From Caryophanales bacterium (lineage in GTDB: Bacteria; Bacillota; Bacilli; Paenibacillales; CANHCR01): 44,868 nucleotides of DNA. The notes under the pieces are model-generated. The model was given only the letters and a program-made list of their open reading frames with translations. It was not told the DNA's origin and ran no database searches. The position numbers and the translations under genes were made by a program. The DNA lies in contig CANHCR010000019.1 in NCBI GenBank assembly GCA_947459205.1, positions 1-44,868 on the forward strand, read 5' to 3'. Below are positions 1 to 10,335 of this stretch, in pieces (the stretch's first letter is position 1; each line of letters begins with the position of its first letter).

Positions 1-2058
1 CGCGATCAAGTGTTGATGCAGTTGGGTGGAGGCGAATCGAGTTCGCCGATGACACCTTCCCAAACGCACGCCAGCACACCAACTTTGGACGGTTTGTCGC
101 GCGATTTGACAGCCTTCGCTCGTGAAGGCAATCTTGACCCGGTCATCGGTCGTGCAGAAGAGATAGAGCGCGTTATCCAGGTGCTTAGCCGCCGTACGAA
201 AAGCAATCCGGTGCTAATTGGAGAGCCAGGCGTCGGTAAGACGGCGATTGCCGAAGGGTTGGCACAGCGCATCGTCAACAACGAAATTCCAGAGACGCTA
301 CGCAATAAGCGCGTGATGACGCTTGATATGGGTACGGTCGTCGCAGGTACGAAATACCGCGGTGAATTTGAGGATCGTCTTAAGAAAATCATGGATGAGA
401 TTCGTGCTGCTGGCAACGTCATTCTGTTTATCGACGAATTGCATACGCTAATCGGTGCGGGCGGTGCGGAAGGCGCAATCGACGCTTCGAATATTTTGAA
501 ACCGGCTTTGGCGCGTGGTGAACTGCAATGTATTGGTGCCACTACGCTTGATGAATATCGCAAATATATCGAAAAAGACGCTGCTTTGGAGCGACGTTTT
601 CAACCGATTACCGTAGATCCGCCATCCGCTGAAGAAGCGATTCAAATTTTGCATGGTCTGCGAGACCGCTATGAAGCGCATCATCGCGTGAAAATTACCG
701 ACGAAGCAATCGAGCAGGCAGTCAAACTGTCCGACCGATACATTACCGACCGTTATTTGCCGGACAAAGCGATCGACCTAATTGACGAAGCTGGATCGCG
801 TGTGCGCTTGCGTTCCTACACGGTGCCACCAAACTTGAAAGAGATGGAAAAACGTCTCGAAGACATGCGTAAAGAGAAAGATTCTGCGGTCAAGTGCCAA
901 GAATTTGAGAAAGCTGCTAAACTTCGTGACGAAGAACAAGTGATGTCCGACCGCTTGGAAGAGTTGAAAAACGAATGGAAAGAGGCGCAAGGTCGCGCTG
1001 ACTCCGAAGTGACGATGGATGACATTGCACAAATCGTTGCTAGTTGGACGGGGATTCCGGTCGTCAAATTGGCCGAAGAAGAGACAGAGCGCCTGCTCAA
1101 AATGGAAGATTTGTTGCATGAGCGTGTCATCGGTCAAGATGATGCCGTCAAGGCGGTTAGCCGTGCTGTTCGTCGTGCACGTGCAGGATTGAAAGATCCG
1201 AAACGTCCGATGGGCTCGTTCATTTTCCTTGGACCGACTGGCGTTGGGAAAACCGAGTTGGCGCGGGCTTTGGCCGAGGCGATGTTCGGCGACGAGAACG
1301 CGGTCATTCGTATCGACATGTCAGAATATATGGAAAAACACACAACTTCGCGTCTAGTCGGCGCGCCTCCGGGCTACGTCGGTTACGAAGAAGGCGGTCA
1401 ATTAACAGAAAAAGTACGCCGCAAGCCATACTCTGTTGTCTTGCTTGACGAGGTCGAAAAAGCGCATCCAGAAGTGTTTAACATTTTGCTACAAGTGCTC
1501 GAAGACGGTCGTTTGACCGATTCCAAAGGGCGCGTCGTCGATTTCCGCAACACCCTGATTATCATGACGTCGAACGTCGGTGCGGAAGCGATCAAGCGCA
1601 ACTCCTCGCTCGGTTTCTTGGCGGGTAGCGGCGAAGACAAACAGAAGCAGGAATTTGCGAATATGAAAGACAAAGTGATGGCCGAGCTGAAGAAAAGTTT
1701 CCGTCCTGAGTTTTTGAACCGTATCGACGAAGTGATTGTCTTCCACCAGTTGGAAGAAAAACATATCGCACAAATCGTTACGCTCATGGCCGATGACTTG
1801 CGCAAGCGCCTCAAAGAGCAGGAAGTCGATTTCGAACTGTCCGATGCGGCCAAAGCATTCTTGGCGAAAGAAGGCTTCGACCCGCTATACGGTGCACGTC
1901 CACTACGCCGTGCGATTCAGAAGCATATCGAGGACCGTCTTTCCGAAGAATTGCTGCGCGGTAACGTCAAAAAAGGCGACGAGTTGTTGATCGACGAAGA
2001 GGAAGGTCAACTCGTAGTCAAACCGAAGCCAGTACCGACATCACAGCAGACATCATAA
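1..2058 (+). CDS. clpC: ATP-dependent Clp protease ATPase subunit ClpC (5' end missing)
   Basis: AAA+ unfoldase of the Clp/Hsp100 family that feeds substrates to ClpP in the cytosol. The frame is open from base 1, so the start and most of the N-terminal repeat domain lie upstream; 685 residues remain of about 810 usual. Seen in order: the end of the N domain, D1 with Walker A GEPGVGKT (about 220-243) and Walker B LFIDELHT, a UVR-like middle domain (about 860-950), then D2 with Walker [10 protein letters not shown] (about 1231-1257), Walker [11 protein letters not shown] and a ClpP-contacting loop around SLGF. The UVR domain and the synteny with radA separate ClpC from ClpB and ClpE. In Bacilli clpC normally ends the ctsR-mcsA-mcsB-clpC operon, which would be just upstream. 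A terminator follows. Confidence 0.97.
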   Translation, partial: RDQVLMQLGGGESSSPMTPSQTHASTPTLDGLSRDLTAFAREGNLDPVIGRAEEIERVIQVLSRRTKSNPVLIGEPGVGKTAIAEGLAQRIVNNEIPETLRNKRVMTLDMGTVVAGTKYRGEFEDRLKKIMDEIRAAGNVILFIDELHTLIGAGGAEGAIDASNILKPALARGELQCIGATTLDEYRKYIEKDAALERRFQPITVDPPSAEEAIQILHGLRDRYEAHHRVKITDEAIEQAVKLSDRYITDRYLPDKAIDLIDEAGSRVRLRSYTVPPNLKEMEKRLEDMRKEKDSAVKCQEFEKAAKLRDEEQVMSDRLEELKNEWKEAQGRADSEVTMDDIAQIVASWTGIPVVKLAEEETERLLKMEDLLHERVIGQDDAVKAVSRAVRRARAGLKDPKRPMGSFIFLGPTGVGKTELARALAEAMFGDENAVIRIDMSEYMEKHTTSRLVGAPPGYVGYEEGGQLTEKVRRKPYSVVLLDEVEKAHPEVFNILLQVLEDGRLTDSKGRVVDFRNTLIIMTSNVGAEAIKRNSSLGFLAGSGEDKQKQEFANMKDKVMAELKKSFRPEFLNRIDEVIVFHQLEEKHIAQIVTLMADDLRKRLKEQEVDFELSDAAKAFLAKEGFDPLYGARPLRRAIQKHIEDRLSEELLRGNVKKGDELLIDEEEGQLVVKPKPVPTSQQTS

Positions 2059-2073
2059 CATCAACCGATTGCC

Positions 2074-2121
2074 ATCAACCCTGGGGTCGTTCATAGCGAC
2101 CTCTAGGGTTGATATTTTTTT
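2074..2121 (+). terminator. Rho-independent terminator of the clpC operon
   Basis: An inverted repeat ATCAACCCT (2074-2082) / AGGGTTGAT (2105-2113), extended inward by GGGGTCG/CGACCTC, is followed by seven T (2115-2121). It lies 16 bases after the clpC stop and separates it from radA. Confidence 0.9.
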
Positions 2122-2132
2122 GTGCGCATTCC

Positions 2133-2161
2133 ATGCCAACGACATGATTTTTCTGTATAAT
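2133..2161 (+). promoter_or_regulatory. Possible promoter of radA-disA (good -10, weak -35)
   Basis: A perfect -10 hexamer TATAAT is at 2156-2161. The hexamer 17 bases upstream (2133-2138, ATGCCA) fits the -35 consensus poorly, so only the -10 is well supported. It lies between the clpC terminator and radA, where a promoter is expected. Confidence 0.4.
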
Positions 2162-2197
2162 AAGAATGATAACGAATGAGGAGCGTACAATCGGTCT

Positions 2198-3571
2198 ATG
2201 GGTAAGCCGAAATTGAAATACGTCTGCCAAACATGCGGCTATGAGTCGCCGAAGTGGCTTGGCAAGTGTCCTTCCTGTCAGGCGTGGAATACGTTCGCTG
2301 AGGAATTGCAACGACCCGAGCGGCTGTCTTCTGGACTTTCGGGTGCAGGAGTAGGTCGAGCGGGAGACAAACCTGTGCCAATTACAGAAGTCGAAACGAC
2401 ACAGGAACCGCGCATCGTCACTGGCATCAGCGAACTCAATCGTGTGCTCGGCGGTGGCATCGTCCCTGGATCATTAATCTTGGTTGGCGGCGACCCTGGG
2501 ATTGGCAAATCAACGTTGCTATTGCAGACATCACATGCGCTCACATCCGTCGGGCGCACCGTCTTGTATGTGTCAGGCGAAGAATCGATTCGCCAAACGC
2601 GGCTACGAGCCGATCGCTTGCAAGCTTTATCACCGCAAATGTATATTCTATGCGAAACCAATCTTGAGGTCATCGAACAGGCGGTCAATCAGATCAAACC
2701 GGACCTGCTCGTCATTGACTCGATTCAAACGGTATACCATGGCGAAGTTGAGTCTGCGCCGGGCAGTGTCGTGCAAGTGCGAGAATGTACGAACCGCTTT
2801 CTACAAATTGCCAAAACGGGTCATATCGCCACTGTACTGGTCGGACATGTCACCAAAGAAGGCGCCATCGCTGGACCGCGTCTGTTGGAGCACATGGTCG
2901 ATTGCGTACTCTATTTTGAGGGTGAGCGACATCACACGTATCGCATCCTGCGCGCTGTCAAAAATCGCTTCGGCTCGACCAACGAAATCGGTATTTTCGA
3001 AATGCGTGAAGCTGGCTTGAGCGAAGTACATAATCCGTCCGAACTCTTTTTGGCCCAACGACCGCTAGGCGTGTCAGGATCTGTTGTAGTCGCTGGACTT
3101 GAAGGGACAAGGCCGATTCTCGTCGAACTGCAGGCACTTGTTGCACCAACCAACTTTGCCGCTCCGCGCCGTGTCTCAAACGGAGTCGACTTACAGCGTG
3201 TCAACTTAATTATCGCAGTCTTAGAAAAACGCGTCGGGATTTTTTTGCAAAACCAAGATGCATACTTAAACGTAGCGGGCGGCGTCAAATTGGACGAACC
3301 GGCCGTCGACCTAGCAATTGCCGTTAGCCTCGTCTCCAGTTTTCGCGATAAACCAACGCGCGCAGATGATGCTGTGTTCGGCGAGATTGGTCTAACTGGC
3401 GAAGTGCGCGGCGTCTCGCGCATCGACCAACGTGTCCGCGAGGCACAAAAACTGGGTTTTAAGCGCGTCATCGTGCCGCGCCAAAGCCTCAAAGGATTTG
3501 AGGCGCCACCAGGCATTGAAGTCATTGGCGTGGAGACGATTGCTGAAGCACTGCATGCTGTATTTGAATAA
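2198..3571 (+). CDS. radA: DNA repair protein RadA (Sms)
   Basis: RadA is a RecA-like ATPase and branch-migration helicase used in recombinational repair and, in Bacilli, transformation. The 457 residues show an N-terminal C4 zinc finger (C10, C13, C24, C27), Walker [11 protein letters not shown] at 97-106, the RadA-specific KNRFG motif at 255-259 and a C-terminal Lon-protease-like domain ending near LHAVFE. Length is normal for the family. The ATG at 2198 has an AGGAG about 14 bases upstream, a long spacing, but no nearer in-frame start exists. disA follows after 54 bases, the usual Bacilli pair. Confidence 0.97.
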   Translation: MGKPKLKYVCQTCGYESPKWLGKCPSCQAWNTFAEELQRPERLSSGLSGAGVGRAGDKPVPITEVETTQEPRIVTGISELNRVLGGGIVPGSLILVGGDPGIGKSTLLLQTSHALTSVGRTVLYVSGEESIRQTRLRADRLQALSPQMYILCETNLEVIEQAVNQIKPDLLVIDSIQTVYHGEVESAPGSVVQVRECTNRFLQIAKTGHIATVLVGHVTKEGAIAGPRLLEHMVDCVLYFEGERHHTYRILRAVKNRFGSTNEIGIFEMREAGLSEVHNPSELFLAQRPLGVSGSVVVAGLEGTRPILVELQALVAPTNFAAPRRVSNGVDLQRVNLIIAVLEKRVGIFLQNQDAYLNVAGGVKLDEPAVDLAIAVSLVSSFRDKPTRADDAVFGEIGLTGEVRGVSRIDQRVREAQKLGFKRVIVPRQSLKGFEAPPGIEVIGVETIAEALHAVFE

Positions 3572-3625
3572 CCATCGACCAAACGTTAGGCAAAGACGGG
3601 CAAATTATAATGAAGAGGTGAGTCA

Positions 3626-4711
3626 ATGAGAGACGATATTTCAAAACAAACTTTACAAATGATCAAAACGGTGGCACCAGGTACGGTGCTCCGCGAGGGT
3701 TTGGAAAACGTGTTGCGCGCCAAGACAGGCGGACTAATTGTCGTCGGCGTCAACGCCGAACTGATGGAAATCGTCGACGGCGGTTTTTCGATTGACTGCG
3801 AATGCACGCCGAGTCACCTGTATGAACTTTCAAAAATGGACGGGGCCATCATTTTGAACGATGAGGCGACCTTGATTTTATACGCTAACACACAACTATT
3901 GCCGGATAAATCAATCGTTTCTGACGAGACCGGCATCCGTCACCGAACCGCACAACGGATTGCCCGGCACACTGGCAAATTGGTCATTTCCGTCTCTCAA
4001 CGACGCAACATTATCACACTCTACAAGGGCAACCTGCACTACGAATTAAAAGATATCGGCGTCATCCTCACCAAATCAGCGCACGCCATCCGCACGCTTG
4101 AGCGCTACAAAACCGTGTTAAAAGACCAACTTGTCGAACTTGGTGCGCTTGAATTTTCAGGATTAGTTACATTAGAAGATGTCGTGCCCATTATTCAAAC
4201 CATCGATATCGTATTGCGTATCCGTAACGAGATTGAAAACTTCATCGTCGAGCTTGGATCAGAAGGACAGTTGCTGCAAATGCAACTCGATGACCTGATG
4301 AAAAATGTCGAAGACGAAGCCCGACGTTTATTGCGTGACTATCAGCGCACGAGCAAAACGGAACTTGAATTAAAAGACATATTCTCATACCATAAGAAAA
4401 CGGGCGAAAAACAGAACCATGGTGAGCTCATCGACTCTGCCCGGATCATCAAACTGCTCGGTTTCTCGGCGCAAACAAGTGCCTTGGAGGAACGACTCGT
4501 ACCGCGCGGATATCGTATGTTATGGCGTGTAAACCCGAAATTCCGTCCGGCACTTATCAATAAAGTCGTTGAAACATTTGGTCGCTTGCCGGAACTCATG
4601 TCGGCGACTTTAGAAGAAATCGATGAAGTCGATGGTGTCGGTCCAGGTACGGCCCGTATGATTTACGAAGGTTTGCGTCGCTTGCAGGCGCAGCACTTGA
4701 TTGAGCGTTAG
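3626..4711 (+). CDS. disA: DNA integrity scanning diadenylate cyclase DisA
   Basis: DisA makes cyclic di-AMP from two ATP while scanning DNA for lesions; in spore formers it delays sporulation when DNA is damaged. The 361 residues contain the DAC domain with the DGA motif (D72-G73-A74) and the RHRTA motif (105-109), a central helical spine and a C-terminal helix-hairpin-helix DNA-binding region (the VDGVGPGTARMIYEGLRR part). Both catalytic motifs are intact. The ATG has GAAGAGGTGAG just upstream. pssA starts 25 bases after the stop, so cotranscription is likely. Confidence 0.97.
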   Translation: MRDDISKQTLQMIKTVAPGTVLREGLENVLRAKTGGLIVVGVNAELMEIVDGGFSIDCECTPSHLYELSKMDGAIILNDEATLILYANTQLLPDKSIVSDETGIRHRTAQRIARHTGKLVISVSQRRNIITLYKGNLHYELKDIGVILTKSAHAIRTLERYKTVLKDQLVELGALEFSGLVTLEDVVPIIQTIDIVLRIRNEIENFIVELGSEGQLLQMQLDDLMKNVEDEARRLLRDYQRTSKTELELKDIFSYHKKTGEKQNHGELIDSARIIKLLGFSAQTSALEERLVPRGYRMLWRVNPKFRPALINKVVETFGRLPELMSATLEEIDEVDGVGPGTARMIYEGLRRLQAQHLIER

Positions 4712-4736
4712 AAATGATAAGGACAGGTGGACTGAA

Positions 4737-5432
4737 ATGATTAAAAAATCGCTGCCCAACATTTTTACTTTGTTAAATTTGGCATTGGGCATCATCGCGG
4801 TTATTCTTGTTTTCAATGATAAGCCCGTATTCGGCGCGATTATGATTATCATTGCGATGTTAATGGATGGTTTGGACGGTCGCGTCGCGCGTGCGCTCAA
4901 CGTTCAAAGTGAATTCGGTAAAGAACTCGACTCTTTGTCCGATGTGATTTCGTTCGGCGTGGCACCGGCATTCGTCATGTATGTCATGGCTTTTCAAGGC
5001 GAGGCTTCGGTAAACGTCGCTCTCTCATGGATCGTCACCGTCATCTTTCCGATTTGTGGCGCCCTCCGTCTCGCACGTTTCAACGTGGCACCCGATGATA
5101 CGCCAGGCTACTTCATTGGCATGCCGATTCCGATGGCCGGTGGCGCCTTGGCGATGATTGCCATCTTTCATGAACGCATCACCGAATACACGCATGTCTA
5201 CGTGCTGATGGTGCTGACGGTGCTACTTGCCTATTTGATGGTGAGCAAACACAAGTATCCGAGTTTCAAAAAAGCCGGCATTCCCAAATCATTGACTTGG
5301 GTACTTATCGGACTGCTTGTATTGACACTAGTCGTTATCATCTGGTTTCCGCAACAGTTGGCGGAACTTATTCTCGTGCCATTCCTCGTCTATACGATTT
5401 ACGGCTTCGTTAAGAAAAAAGAACTGCAATAA
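4737..5432 (+). CDS. pssA: CDP-diacylglycerol--serine O-phosphatidyltransferase
   Basis: Integral membrane enzyme that joins CDP-diacylglycerol and L-serine to give phosphatidylserine, the precursor of phosphatidylethanolamine. The CDP-alcohol phosphatidyltransferase signature is complete: MDGLDGRVAR followed by G and the two aspartates of ELDSLSD. Several hydrophobic helices follow. The ATG at 4737 was chosen because AGGTGG lies 6 bases upstream and the product begins MIKKSLPNIFTLLNL, typical of the family; an upstream in-frame start overlapping disA has no such site. The length is 231 residues. In B. subtilis pssA is at another locus, so its place between disA and yacL is informative. The acceptor is inferred from similarity to PssA rather than PgsA. 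Confidence 0.88.
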   Translation: MIKKSLPNIFTLLNLALGIIAVILVFNDKPVFGAIMIIIAMLMDGLDGRVARALNVQSEFGKELDSLSDVISFGVAPAFVMYVMAFQGEASVNVALSWIVTVIFPICGALRLARFNVAPDDTPGYFIGMPIPMAGGALAMIAIFHERITEYTHVYVLMVLTVLLAYLMVSKHKYPSFKKAGIPKSLTWVLIGLLVLTLVVIIWFPQQLAELILVPFLVYTIYGFVKKKELQ

Positions 5433-5481
5433 TATGACCATACAATCATTTATTTAGCATAGGATAATTTTCACTTTTTTC

Positions 5482-5494
5482 GCACATAATGTGC
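5482..5494. repeat. Perfect 13-bp inverted repeat upstream of yacL
   Basis: GCACAT-A-ATGTGC forms a perfect odd palindrome. It follows a run of six T and ends just before the yacL ribosome binding site. It could be an operator half-site pair or chance; no matching promoter is clear. Confidence 0.3.
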
Positions 5495-5511
5495 ATGGGA
5501 GGTGAACTACG

Positions 5512-6594
5512 ATGAAACAAATCGTACTTATGCTATTGGTCATTGGTGGCGCTTGGAGTGGGCACTCGCTGTACACGAACGCTCCTTCATGGGCGGCGGG
5601 ACTACAATCTTGGTGGTCGAGCACTCCGTATTTTTCGCTCATTTATATGGTTCTTGGAGGCGGCGCGGCCTTATTTGCAGGACTCGCAATGCACTACCGT
5701 TGGCAACGAACGCTACAAACGTTGCGTGAACGTTGGCACAAGCACACTTTTTTTGACATTTTAATTGGATTGCTCGGTGTTGTCGGCGGTGCGTTATTGG
5801 CGCAAACGTTGATGCTCACATTTTTCAGAGACATTACAGTACCACCACCTTTGCTCATCGCGATCAATACTTTGTTGATTATTATCGTGTGCAGCATACT
5901 ATGGCAACGTCGCGCGGAAATTCGCACGATTCTCGCCCTCACAACATTTTTCAAAGCACAACCGCCAGCCACTAATGAACGTCAGTCAGACTGTAAAATT
6001 TTAGACACGAGCGTAATCATCGATGGACGCATCGCAGACTTGTGCCGCACAGGCTTCATCGAAGGAACGGTCATCATTCCTGAATTCGTGCTCGAAGAAT
6101 TGCAGCATATCGCTGACTCTGCCGATTTGCTAAAGCGTAATCGCGGACGCCGCGGCCTCGACATTTTGAACAAAATGCAGAAAGAACTGTCTGTGCCAGT
6201 GACGATTTACGAAGGGCGACTCGACGATCAACCAGAAGTCGACAGTAAGTTAATCAAACTCGCAAAACGAACGGGCGGAAAAGTCGTCACCAACGATTTT
6301 AACCTCAACAAAGTGTGCGAACTGCAAGGTGTAAGCGTGCTGAATATTAACGATCTGGCGAACGCGATCAAGCCAGTCGTCTTGCCTGGTGAGGAGATGA
6401 CGGTCAGCATCGTTAAAGATGGCAAGGAGAACGGGCAAGGCGTCGCGTATTTGGATGACGGCACGATGATTGTTGTTGACGGCGGCAAAGAATACATCGG
6501 CGTCTCACTGAACGTCATCGTCACCAGCGTTTTGCAGACTTCGGCAGGGAGAATGATCTTTGCACGCCTCAAAATGCTTGAAAAAGCGCTCTAA
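5512..6594 (+). CDS. yacL: Membrane PIN/TRAM-domain protein, YacL family
   Basis: Conserved Bacilli protein of 360 residues. About four hydrophobic segments occupy the first 150 residues. A PIN nuclease-type domain begins at [15 protein letters not shown] (D165 and D171 are likely metal ligands), and a C-terminal TRAM-like beta domain covers about residues 290-350. PIN and TRAM domains both act on RNA in other proteins, so a membrane-anchored ribonuclease role is plausible, but the function is not established. The ATG at 5512 has GGGAGGTGA 8 bases upstream. It sits between pssA and ispD, matching the Bacilli order disA-(pssA)-yacL-ispD. Confidence 0.9.
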   Translation: MKQIVLMLLVIGGAWSGHSLYTNAPSWAAGLQSWWSSTPYFSLIYMVLGGGAALFAGLAMHYRWQRTLQTLRERWHKHTFFDILIGLLGVVGGALLAQTLMLTFFRDITVPPPLLIAINTLLIIIVCSILWQRRAEIRTILALTTFFKAQPPATNERQSDCKILDTSVIIDGRIADLCRTGFIEGTVIIPEFVLEELQHIADSADLLKRNRGRRGLDILNKMQKELSVPVTIYEGRLDDQPEVDSKLIKLAKRTGGKVVTNDFNLNKVCELQGVSVLNINDLANAIKPVVLPGEEMTVSIVKDGKENGQGVAYLDDGTMIVVDGGKEYIGVSLNVIVTSVLQTSAGRMIFARLKMLEKAL

Positions 6595-6634
6595 TTCGTT
6601 CATAGTATAGTGAGAACTTTTTCGGGGGCTAACT

Positions 6635-7351
6635 ATGCGACATGCACGAATGGCGGCGCTCGTGGTTGCGGCTGGCAAAGGCACGCGCATGGGTACTTCA
6701 GAAAGCAAGCAATATTTGGAGATTGACGGCATGCCAATCTTGGCACATACGTTACTCGCTTTAGAGCAATCGCCACTGGTTGATGCGATTGTACTAGTCG
6801 TAGGCGTCAACGACGTCGATCGTTGTTCAGCATATCGCGAGCAGTACGGCTTGCGTAAATTACACGCGGTGGTAGCCGGCGGTGCAGAACGCCAACATTC
6901 GGCGCGCATTGGGCTTGCTACTCTTCCGCACGATACGGAATATGTACTGATTCATGACGGCGTCCGTCCGTTTGTCACTGACGCCATCATCGAGCGAATC
7001 GACTTTGCACTGCGCGAGCAAAACAAAGAGGCACTTGTTGTAGCAGTACCCGTTAAAGATACGATCAAAACGGCGGACTCGTCCACGCAGGTAATCTGTG
7101 AGACGTTGCCGCGTGAGCGCTTGTGGGCCATTCAAACCCCACAAGCTTTTCGTGTGTCTGTCATTGTCGATGCGCACGAGCGGGCAATGAGCGAGCAGTA
7201 TATCGGTACCGATGATGCGGTTCTAGTCGAGCGCACCGGTTGTCCGGTACACATTGTCACAGGCGACTATCTAAATATAAAAATTACGACGCCAGACGAT
7301 TTGCTGTTGGCGGAATCCATATTAAATTTGCGACGGGGGAACGTTCAATGA
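6635..7351 (+). CDS. ispD: 2-C-methyl-D-erythritol 4-phosphate cytidylyltransferase
   Basis: Third step of the non-mevalonate (MEP) isoprenoid pathway: CTP plus methylerythritol phosphate gives CDP-methylerythritol. The 238 residues show the nucleotide-binding loop AAGKGTRMG (12-20), the HDGVRPF motif and a C-terminal TPDDLLLAE, all hallmarks of IspD. The length is normal. A GGGGG tract about 7 bases before the ATG serves as the ribosome binding site. The stop overlaps the ispF start (ATGA, 7348-7351), indicating translational coupling of two nearby pathway steps. Confidence 0.96.
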   Translation: MRHARMAALVVAAGKGTRMGTSESKQYLEIDGMPILAHTLLALEQSPLVDAIVLVVGVNDVDRCSAYREQYGLRKLHAVVAGGAERQHSARIGLATLPHDTEYVLIHDGVRPFVTDAIIERIDFALREQNKEALVVAVPVKDTIKTADSSTQVICETLPRERLWAIQTPQAFRVSVIVDAHERAMSEQYIGTDDAVLVERTGCPVHIVTGDYLNIKITTPDDLLLAESILNLRRGNVQ

Positions 7352-7830
7352 TTCGAGTCGGACAAGGATTTGACGTACATCAATTGGTAGAGGGACGCAA
7401 ATGCATCATCGGTGGCGTCGAGATTCCCTTCGAAAAAGGGTTGCTAGGTCATTCAGACGCCGATGTGTTACTGCATGCTGTCACCGACGCCATCCTCGGC
7501 GCGCTCGGCAAAGGAGACATCGGCAAGCATTTTCCCGACACCGACGCCGCTTACAAAGACGCTGACAGCGTCGAACTGCTGCGCGAAGTATGGCGAATGG
7601 TGCGCGCCGACGGCTACATCTTGGGGAACCTCGACTGCACCATCATTGCCCAACGTCCAAAAATGGCACCGCATATTCCTGCGATGATCAGTTGCATGAG
7701 CGAAGTGCTCGAAGCGGAACCGTCGCAAATCAACGTCAAAGCGACGACGACCGAACAACTCGGCTTTACTGGGCGTGGCGAAGGCATCGCGGCCCAGGCC
7801 GTCGTTTGTTTGGTGCAGCAATCAGCATAG
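7348..7830 (+). CDS. ispF: 2-C-methyl-D-erythritol 2,4-cyclodiphosphate synthase
   Basis: Fifth step of the MEP pathway: cyclises CDP-ME 2-phosphate with release of CMP. The 160 residues carry the metal ligands D9, H11 (FDVHQL) and H43 (ADVLLHA), plus the C-terminal [14 protein letters not shown] motif. The start at 7348 was chosen because the product then begins [11 protein letters not shown] as in the family, GGGGGA lies 6 bases upstream, and it overlaps the ispD stop by four bases. A longer frame reaching into ispD is not needed. It acts as a homotrimer in known members. Confidence 0.97.
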   Translation: MIRVGQGFDVHQLVEGRKCIIGGVEIPFEKGLLGHSDADVLLHAVTDAILGALGKGDIGKHFPDTDAAYKDADSVELLREVWRMVRADGYILGNLDCTIIAQRPKMAPHIPAMISCMSEVLEAEPSQINVKATTTEQLGFTGRGEGIAAQAVVCLVQQSA

Positions 7831-7871
7831 TGCGACAATAAGCATACATTGTAAAAAAGGAGATTTTCATC

Positions 7872-9341
7872 ATGAGTTCAACGATTCGTGTCCGTTTTGC
7901 ACCCAGTCCGACTGGTCATTTGCACATCGGTGGTGCGCGCACGGCACTATTCAATTGGTTATATGCCCGCAAAAACGGCGGTCAATTCATTTTGCGATTC
8001 GAGGATACCGATCAGACGCGCAACGTCGAAAACGCGGAGCAAAAATTGCTGCGCAGTTTGGCTTGGTTAGGCATCGATTGGGATGAAGGAGTGGACGTTG
8101 GCGGACCGTTTGCACCGTATCGTCAAACCGAACGTCTGCATCTTTACCAACCGTTCGTCGAGCGCCTGCTTGCGGAAGGTCATGCATTTTATTGTTACTG
8201 TTCTGAACAAGAGTTGGAAGCTGAGCGAGCGGCGCAAATGGCGCGTGGCGAAACGCCGAAATACTCGGGCAAATGTCGAAAATTGTCGGCCGAGCAAATC
8301 GCTCAATACGAAGCGGAGGGTCGCAAACCAGTGCTGCGCTTTCGTGTGCCAGAAGGGCAAAAAGTCGTCATCGATGATGCGGTGCGCGGAACAGTAGAAT
8401 TTGAAACGGATGGCATCGGCGACTTCATCATCGCTCGCCCTGACGGTATTCCGATGTACAACTTTGCCGTCGTGCTTGACGATCACCTTATGGGCATCAC
8501 CCACGTATTGCGCGGAGAAGAGCACCTGTCGAACACGCCGCGTCAAGTGCTCATTTATCAGGCGCTTGGTTTGACTGCGCCAAAATTCGCACACATTTCG
8601 CTAATCCTCAACCCAAATCGACAAAAAATGAGCAAACGCGATGAATCAATCATTCAATTTGTCGAACAATATCGTGAACTCGGCTATTTGCCAGAAGCGA
8701 TTCTTAACTTCCTCAGCCTGCTTGGTTGGTCGCCGGAGGGAGAACGCGAACTTTTCGCGCGCGAAGAACTGGTCGAGCAATTTACACTCGATCGCATCGC
8801 CAAAAGCCCCGCCGTATTCGACATCCAAAAGCTCAACTGGATGAGCACGGAATATATGAAGCAGGCGTCTCCTGAGCGCGTGCTAGAACTCGCCTATCCG
8901 CATCTGCAAGCGAGCGGGCGGATAGACGCTAACCAATCGCCTGAGACGCTATCAAGTGAACAACGCGAGTGGTTGCTCAATATCGCCGCGCTTTACAAGG
9001 AACAATTGAACGCTGCTTCCGAGTTGCCGGCCTTAGCCGCCACCTTTTTCGAAGCAGACATTACATTGGAAGACGACGCCCGCCCTATATTAGCAGAGGC
9101 GCATGTCACACAAGTATTGTCGACCTTTGCCGAATTGGTGCGACAAGTCGATACATGGACGATTGAAGCAATCGTCGCTCTTTTCAAACAAACTCAAACA
9201 ACTACGGGCTTCAAAGGCAAACAACTGTTCATGCCAGTACGTATCGCCGTCAGCGGACAAACGCACGGACGTGACCTCAACATGACGATTTACTTGCTCG
9301 GCAAAGACAAAGTGCTCGAACGGTTGGCAGCACAACTTTAA
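7872..9341 (+). CDS. gltX: Glutamate--tRNA ligase
   Basis: Class I aminoacyl-tRNA synthetase attaching Glu to tRNA-Glu; in most Bacilli it also charges tRNA-Gln for later amidation by GatCAB. The 489 residues show the HIGH-type motif within [11 protein letters not shown] (12-21), the KMSKR motif at 252-256, and a cysteine-bearing segment CYCSEQ...GKC. The length is standard. AAGGAG is 10 bases before the ATG. The promoter for the downstream cysteine genes is embedded in the last codons of this gene. Confidence 0.97.
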   Translation: MSSTIRVRFAPSPTGHLHIGGARTALFNWLYARKNGGQFILRFEDTDQTRNVENAEQKLLRSLAWLGIDWDEGVDVGGPFAPYRQTERLHLYQPFVERLLAEGHAFYCYCSEQELEAERAAQMARGETPKYSGKCRKLSAEQIAQYEAEGRKPVLRFRVPEGQKVVIDDAVRGTVEFETDGIGDFIIARPDGIPMYNFAVVLDDHLMGITHVLRGEEHLSNTPRQVLIYQALGLTAPKFAHISLILNPNRQKMSKRDESIIQFVEQYRELGYLPEAILNFLSLLGWSPEGERELFAREELVEQFTLDRIAKSPAVFDIQKLNWMSTEYMKQASPERVLELAYPHLQASGRIDANQSPETLSSEQREWLLNIAALYKEQLNAASELPALAATFFEADITLEDDARPILAEAHVTQVLSTFAELVRQVDTWTIEAIVALFKQTQTTTGFKGKQLFMPVRIAVSGQTHGRDLNMTIYLLGKDKVLERLAAQL

Positions 9342-9352
9342 TTTTGTATAAT
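9324..9352 (+). promoter_or_regulatory. Promoter of the cysE operon leader
   Basis: TTGGCA (9324-9329), 17-base spacer, TATAAT (9347-9352). The -35 lies inside the end of gltX and the -10 just after its stop. It is well placed to start the T-box transcript. Confidence 0.8.
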
Positions 9353-9370
9353 AACTTATATATCTTCAAA

Positions 9371-9645
9371 AGCGATGACGGAGAAAGTATGCTGTCGGCT
9401 TTTCCCCAGAGAGGGCAATCAGACTGCACATCACGTGCGGCCGGCTGAAAGTTGCCTGGAAAAGTGACCGCAGAAGTGCACTCCCGAGCTGCGCAATCGA
9501 ACACGTGGCACCGCCCGTTCTAGGTTGCGACGAGTCGTTCACGTTACGAACGCCAAGCAGGAATCGCCATCGATGCGATTCAAGCAGAGTGGAACCGCGT
9601 AACTTTACGTCTCTGTAGCCGATAACGGCTTCAGGGACTTTTTTT
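9371..9645 (+). ncRNA. T-box riboswitch, tRNA-Cys responsive, controlling cysE-cysS
   Basis: A leader RNA that reads uncharged tRNA-Cys and allows transcription of the downstream genes when cysteine is scarce. Seen: the stem I start GATGACGGAGAAAGTA, an AGAGAGGG element, a specifier region GAAGTGCACTCC with TGC (Cys codon) at 9477-9479, the T-box sequence AGAGTGGAACCGCG (9586-9599), and an overlapping terminator. The antiterminator bulge TGGA (9590-9593) is complementary to UCCA, which fits tRNA-Cys, whose discriminator base is U. The B. subtilis gltX-cysE-cysS locus has the same arrangement. Limits of the RNA are approximate. Confidence 0.93.
9609..9645 (+). terminator. T-box terminator hairpin
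   Basis: GTCTCTGTAGCCG (9609-9621) pairs with CGGCTTCAGGGAC (9626-9638), with one G-U pair and one mismatch, followed by seven T. It is the OFF state alternative to the T-box antiterminator just upstream. Confidence 0.92.
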
Positions 9646-9681
9646 ATGAAAGTTTGGCTCTATGAAAAAGGAGTGAGTACT

Positions 9682-10335
9682 GTGTGGGCAAAAATTCGAA
9701 CCGATATACAAACGGTGATGGACAATGATCCAGCGGCGCGCAACCGTCTCGAAGTGGCGCTTACTTACGCCGGTCTGCATGCGATTTGGGCACATCGACT
9801 GGCCCACTGGTTTTACAACAAACGATGGTTTACGATTGCGCGGCTCATCTCACAATTCAGTCGCTTCATGACCGGCATCGAAATACATCCCGGCGCACGC
9901 ATTGGACAGCGCTTTTTCATTGATCACGGAATGGGCGTCGTCATCGGCGAAACGTGCGAAATCGGCGACGACGTCATTTTATACCAGGGCGTCACGTTGG
10001 GGGGAACCGGCAAAGAGAAAGGCAAACGTCACCCGACCATCGGGAATAACGTCGTCATCAGCTCCGGCGCCAAGGTGCTCGGCTCGTTCACGGTCGGCGA
10101 CAACTCACAAGTCGGCGCCAACGCAGTCGTCTTGCACGAAGTCCCGCCAAACAGCACCGTCGTCGGCATTCCCGGGCGTGTCGTCAAGCAAGACGGGGTG
10201 CGACTCAATCGACTCGACCATGCCAATCTGCCCGACCCAGTGATTGACATGTTCCGTCGCCAACAGCAACAAATTGAAGAATTACAGCAACAACTTGCAC
10301 AAATTAGGGAGGGCGAGAAATCGCATGACGATTAA
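9682..10335 (+). CDS. cysE: Serine O-acetyltransferase
   Basis: Acetyl-CoA plus L-serine gives O-acetylserine, the committed step of cysteine synthesis. The 217 residues contain an N-terminal helical domain ([24 protein letters not shown]) and a left-handed beta-helix of hexapeptide repeats ([26 protein letters not shown]). I chose GTG at 9682: AAAAAGGAG lies 8 bases upstream and the product length equals that of B. subtilis CysE. The in-frame ATG at 9646 abuts the terminator T run and has no binding site. The 3' end overlaps cysS by 11 bases. Expression depends on the T-box. Confidence 0.95.
   Translation: MWAKIRTDIQTVMDNDPAARNRLEVALTYAGLHAIWAHRLAHWFYNKRWFTIARLISQFSRFMTGIEIHPGARIGQRFFIDHGMGVVIGETCEIGDDVILYQGVTLGGTGKEKGKRHPTIGNNVVISSGAKVLGSFTVGDNSQVGANAVVLHEVPPNSTVVGIPGRVVKQDGVRLNRLDHANLPDPVIDMFRRQQQQIEELQQQLAQIREGEKSHDD

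Noticed and set aside
2932-3582. Minus-strand open frame opposite radA (216 codons)
   Set aside because: It is an antisense shadow of a clear conserved gene, Ser/Thr/Arg-rich and without a ribosome binding site or promoter.
5463-5490. GATAAT and CATAAT hexamers upstream of yacL as -10 elements
   Set aside because: Neither has a credible -35 at 16-18 bases.
6578-6611. Possible promoter before ispD (TTGAAA with TATAGT-like bases)
   Set aside because: The spacing between TTGAAA (6578-6583) and any acceptable -10 is wrong (19-22 bases) or the -10 is poor; the genes are likely cotranscribed.
9277-9504. Minus-strand small frame across the T-box region
   Set aside because: It overlaps the structured leader RNA and the end of gltX, with no coding signature.
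9646-9681. ATG at 9646 as the cysE start
   Set aside because: It abuts the T-box terminator T run, lacks a binding site and adds 12 residues not found in the family.
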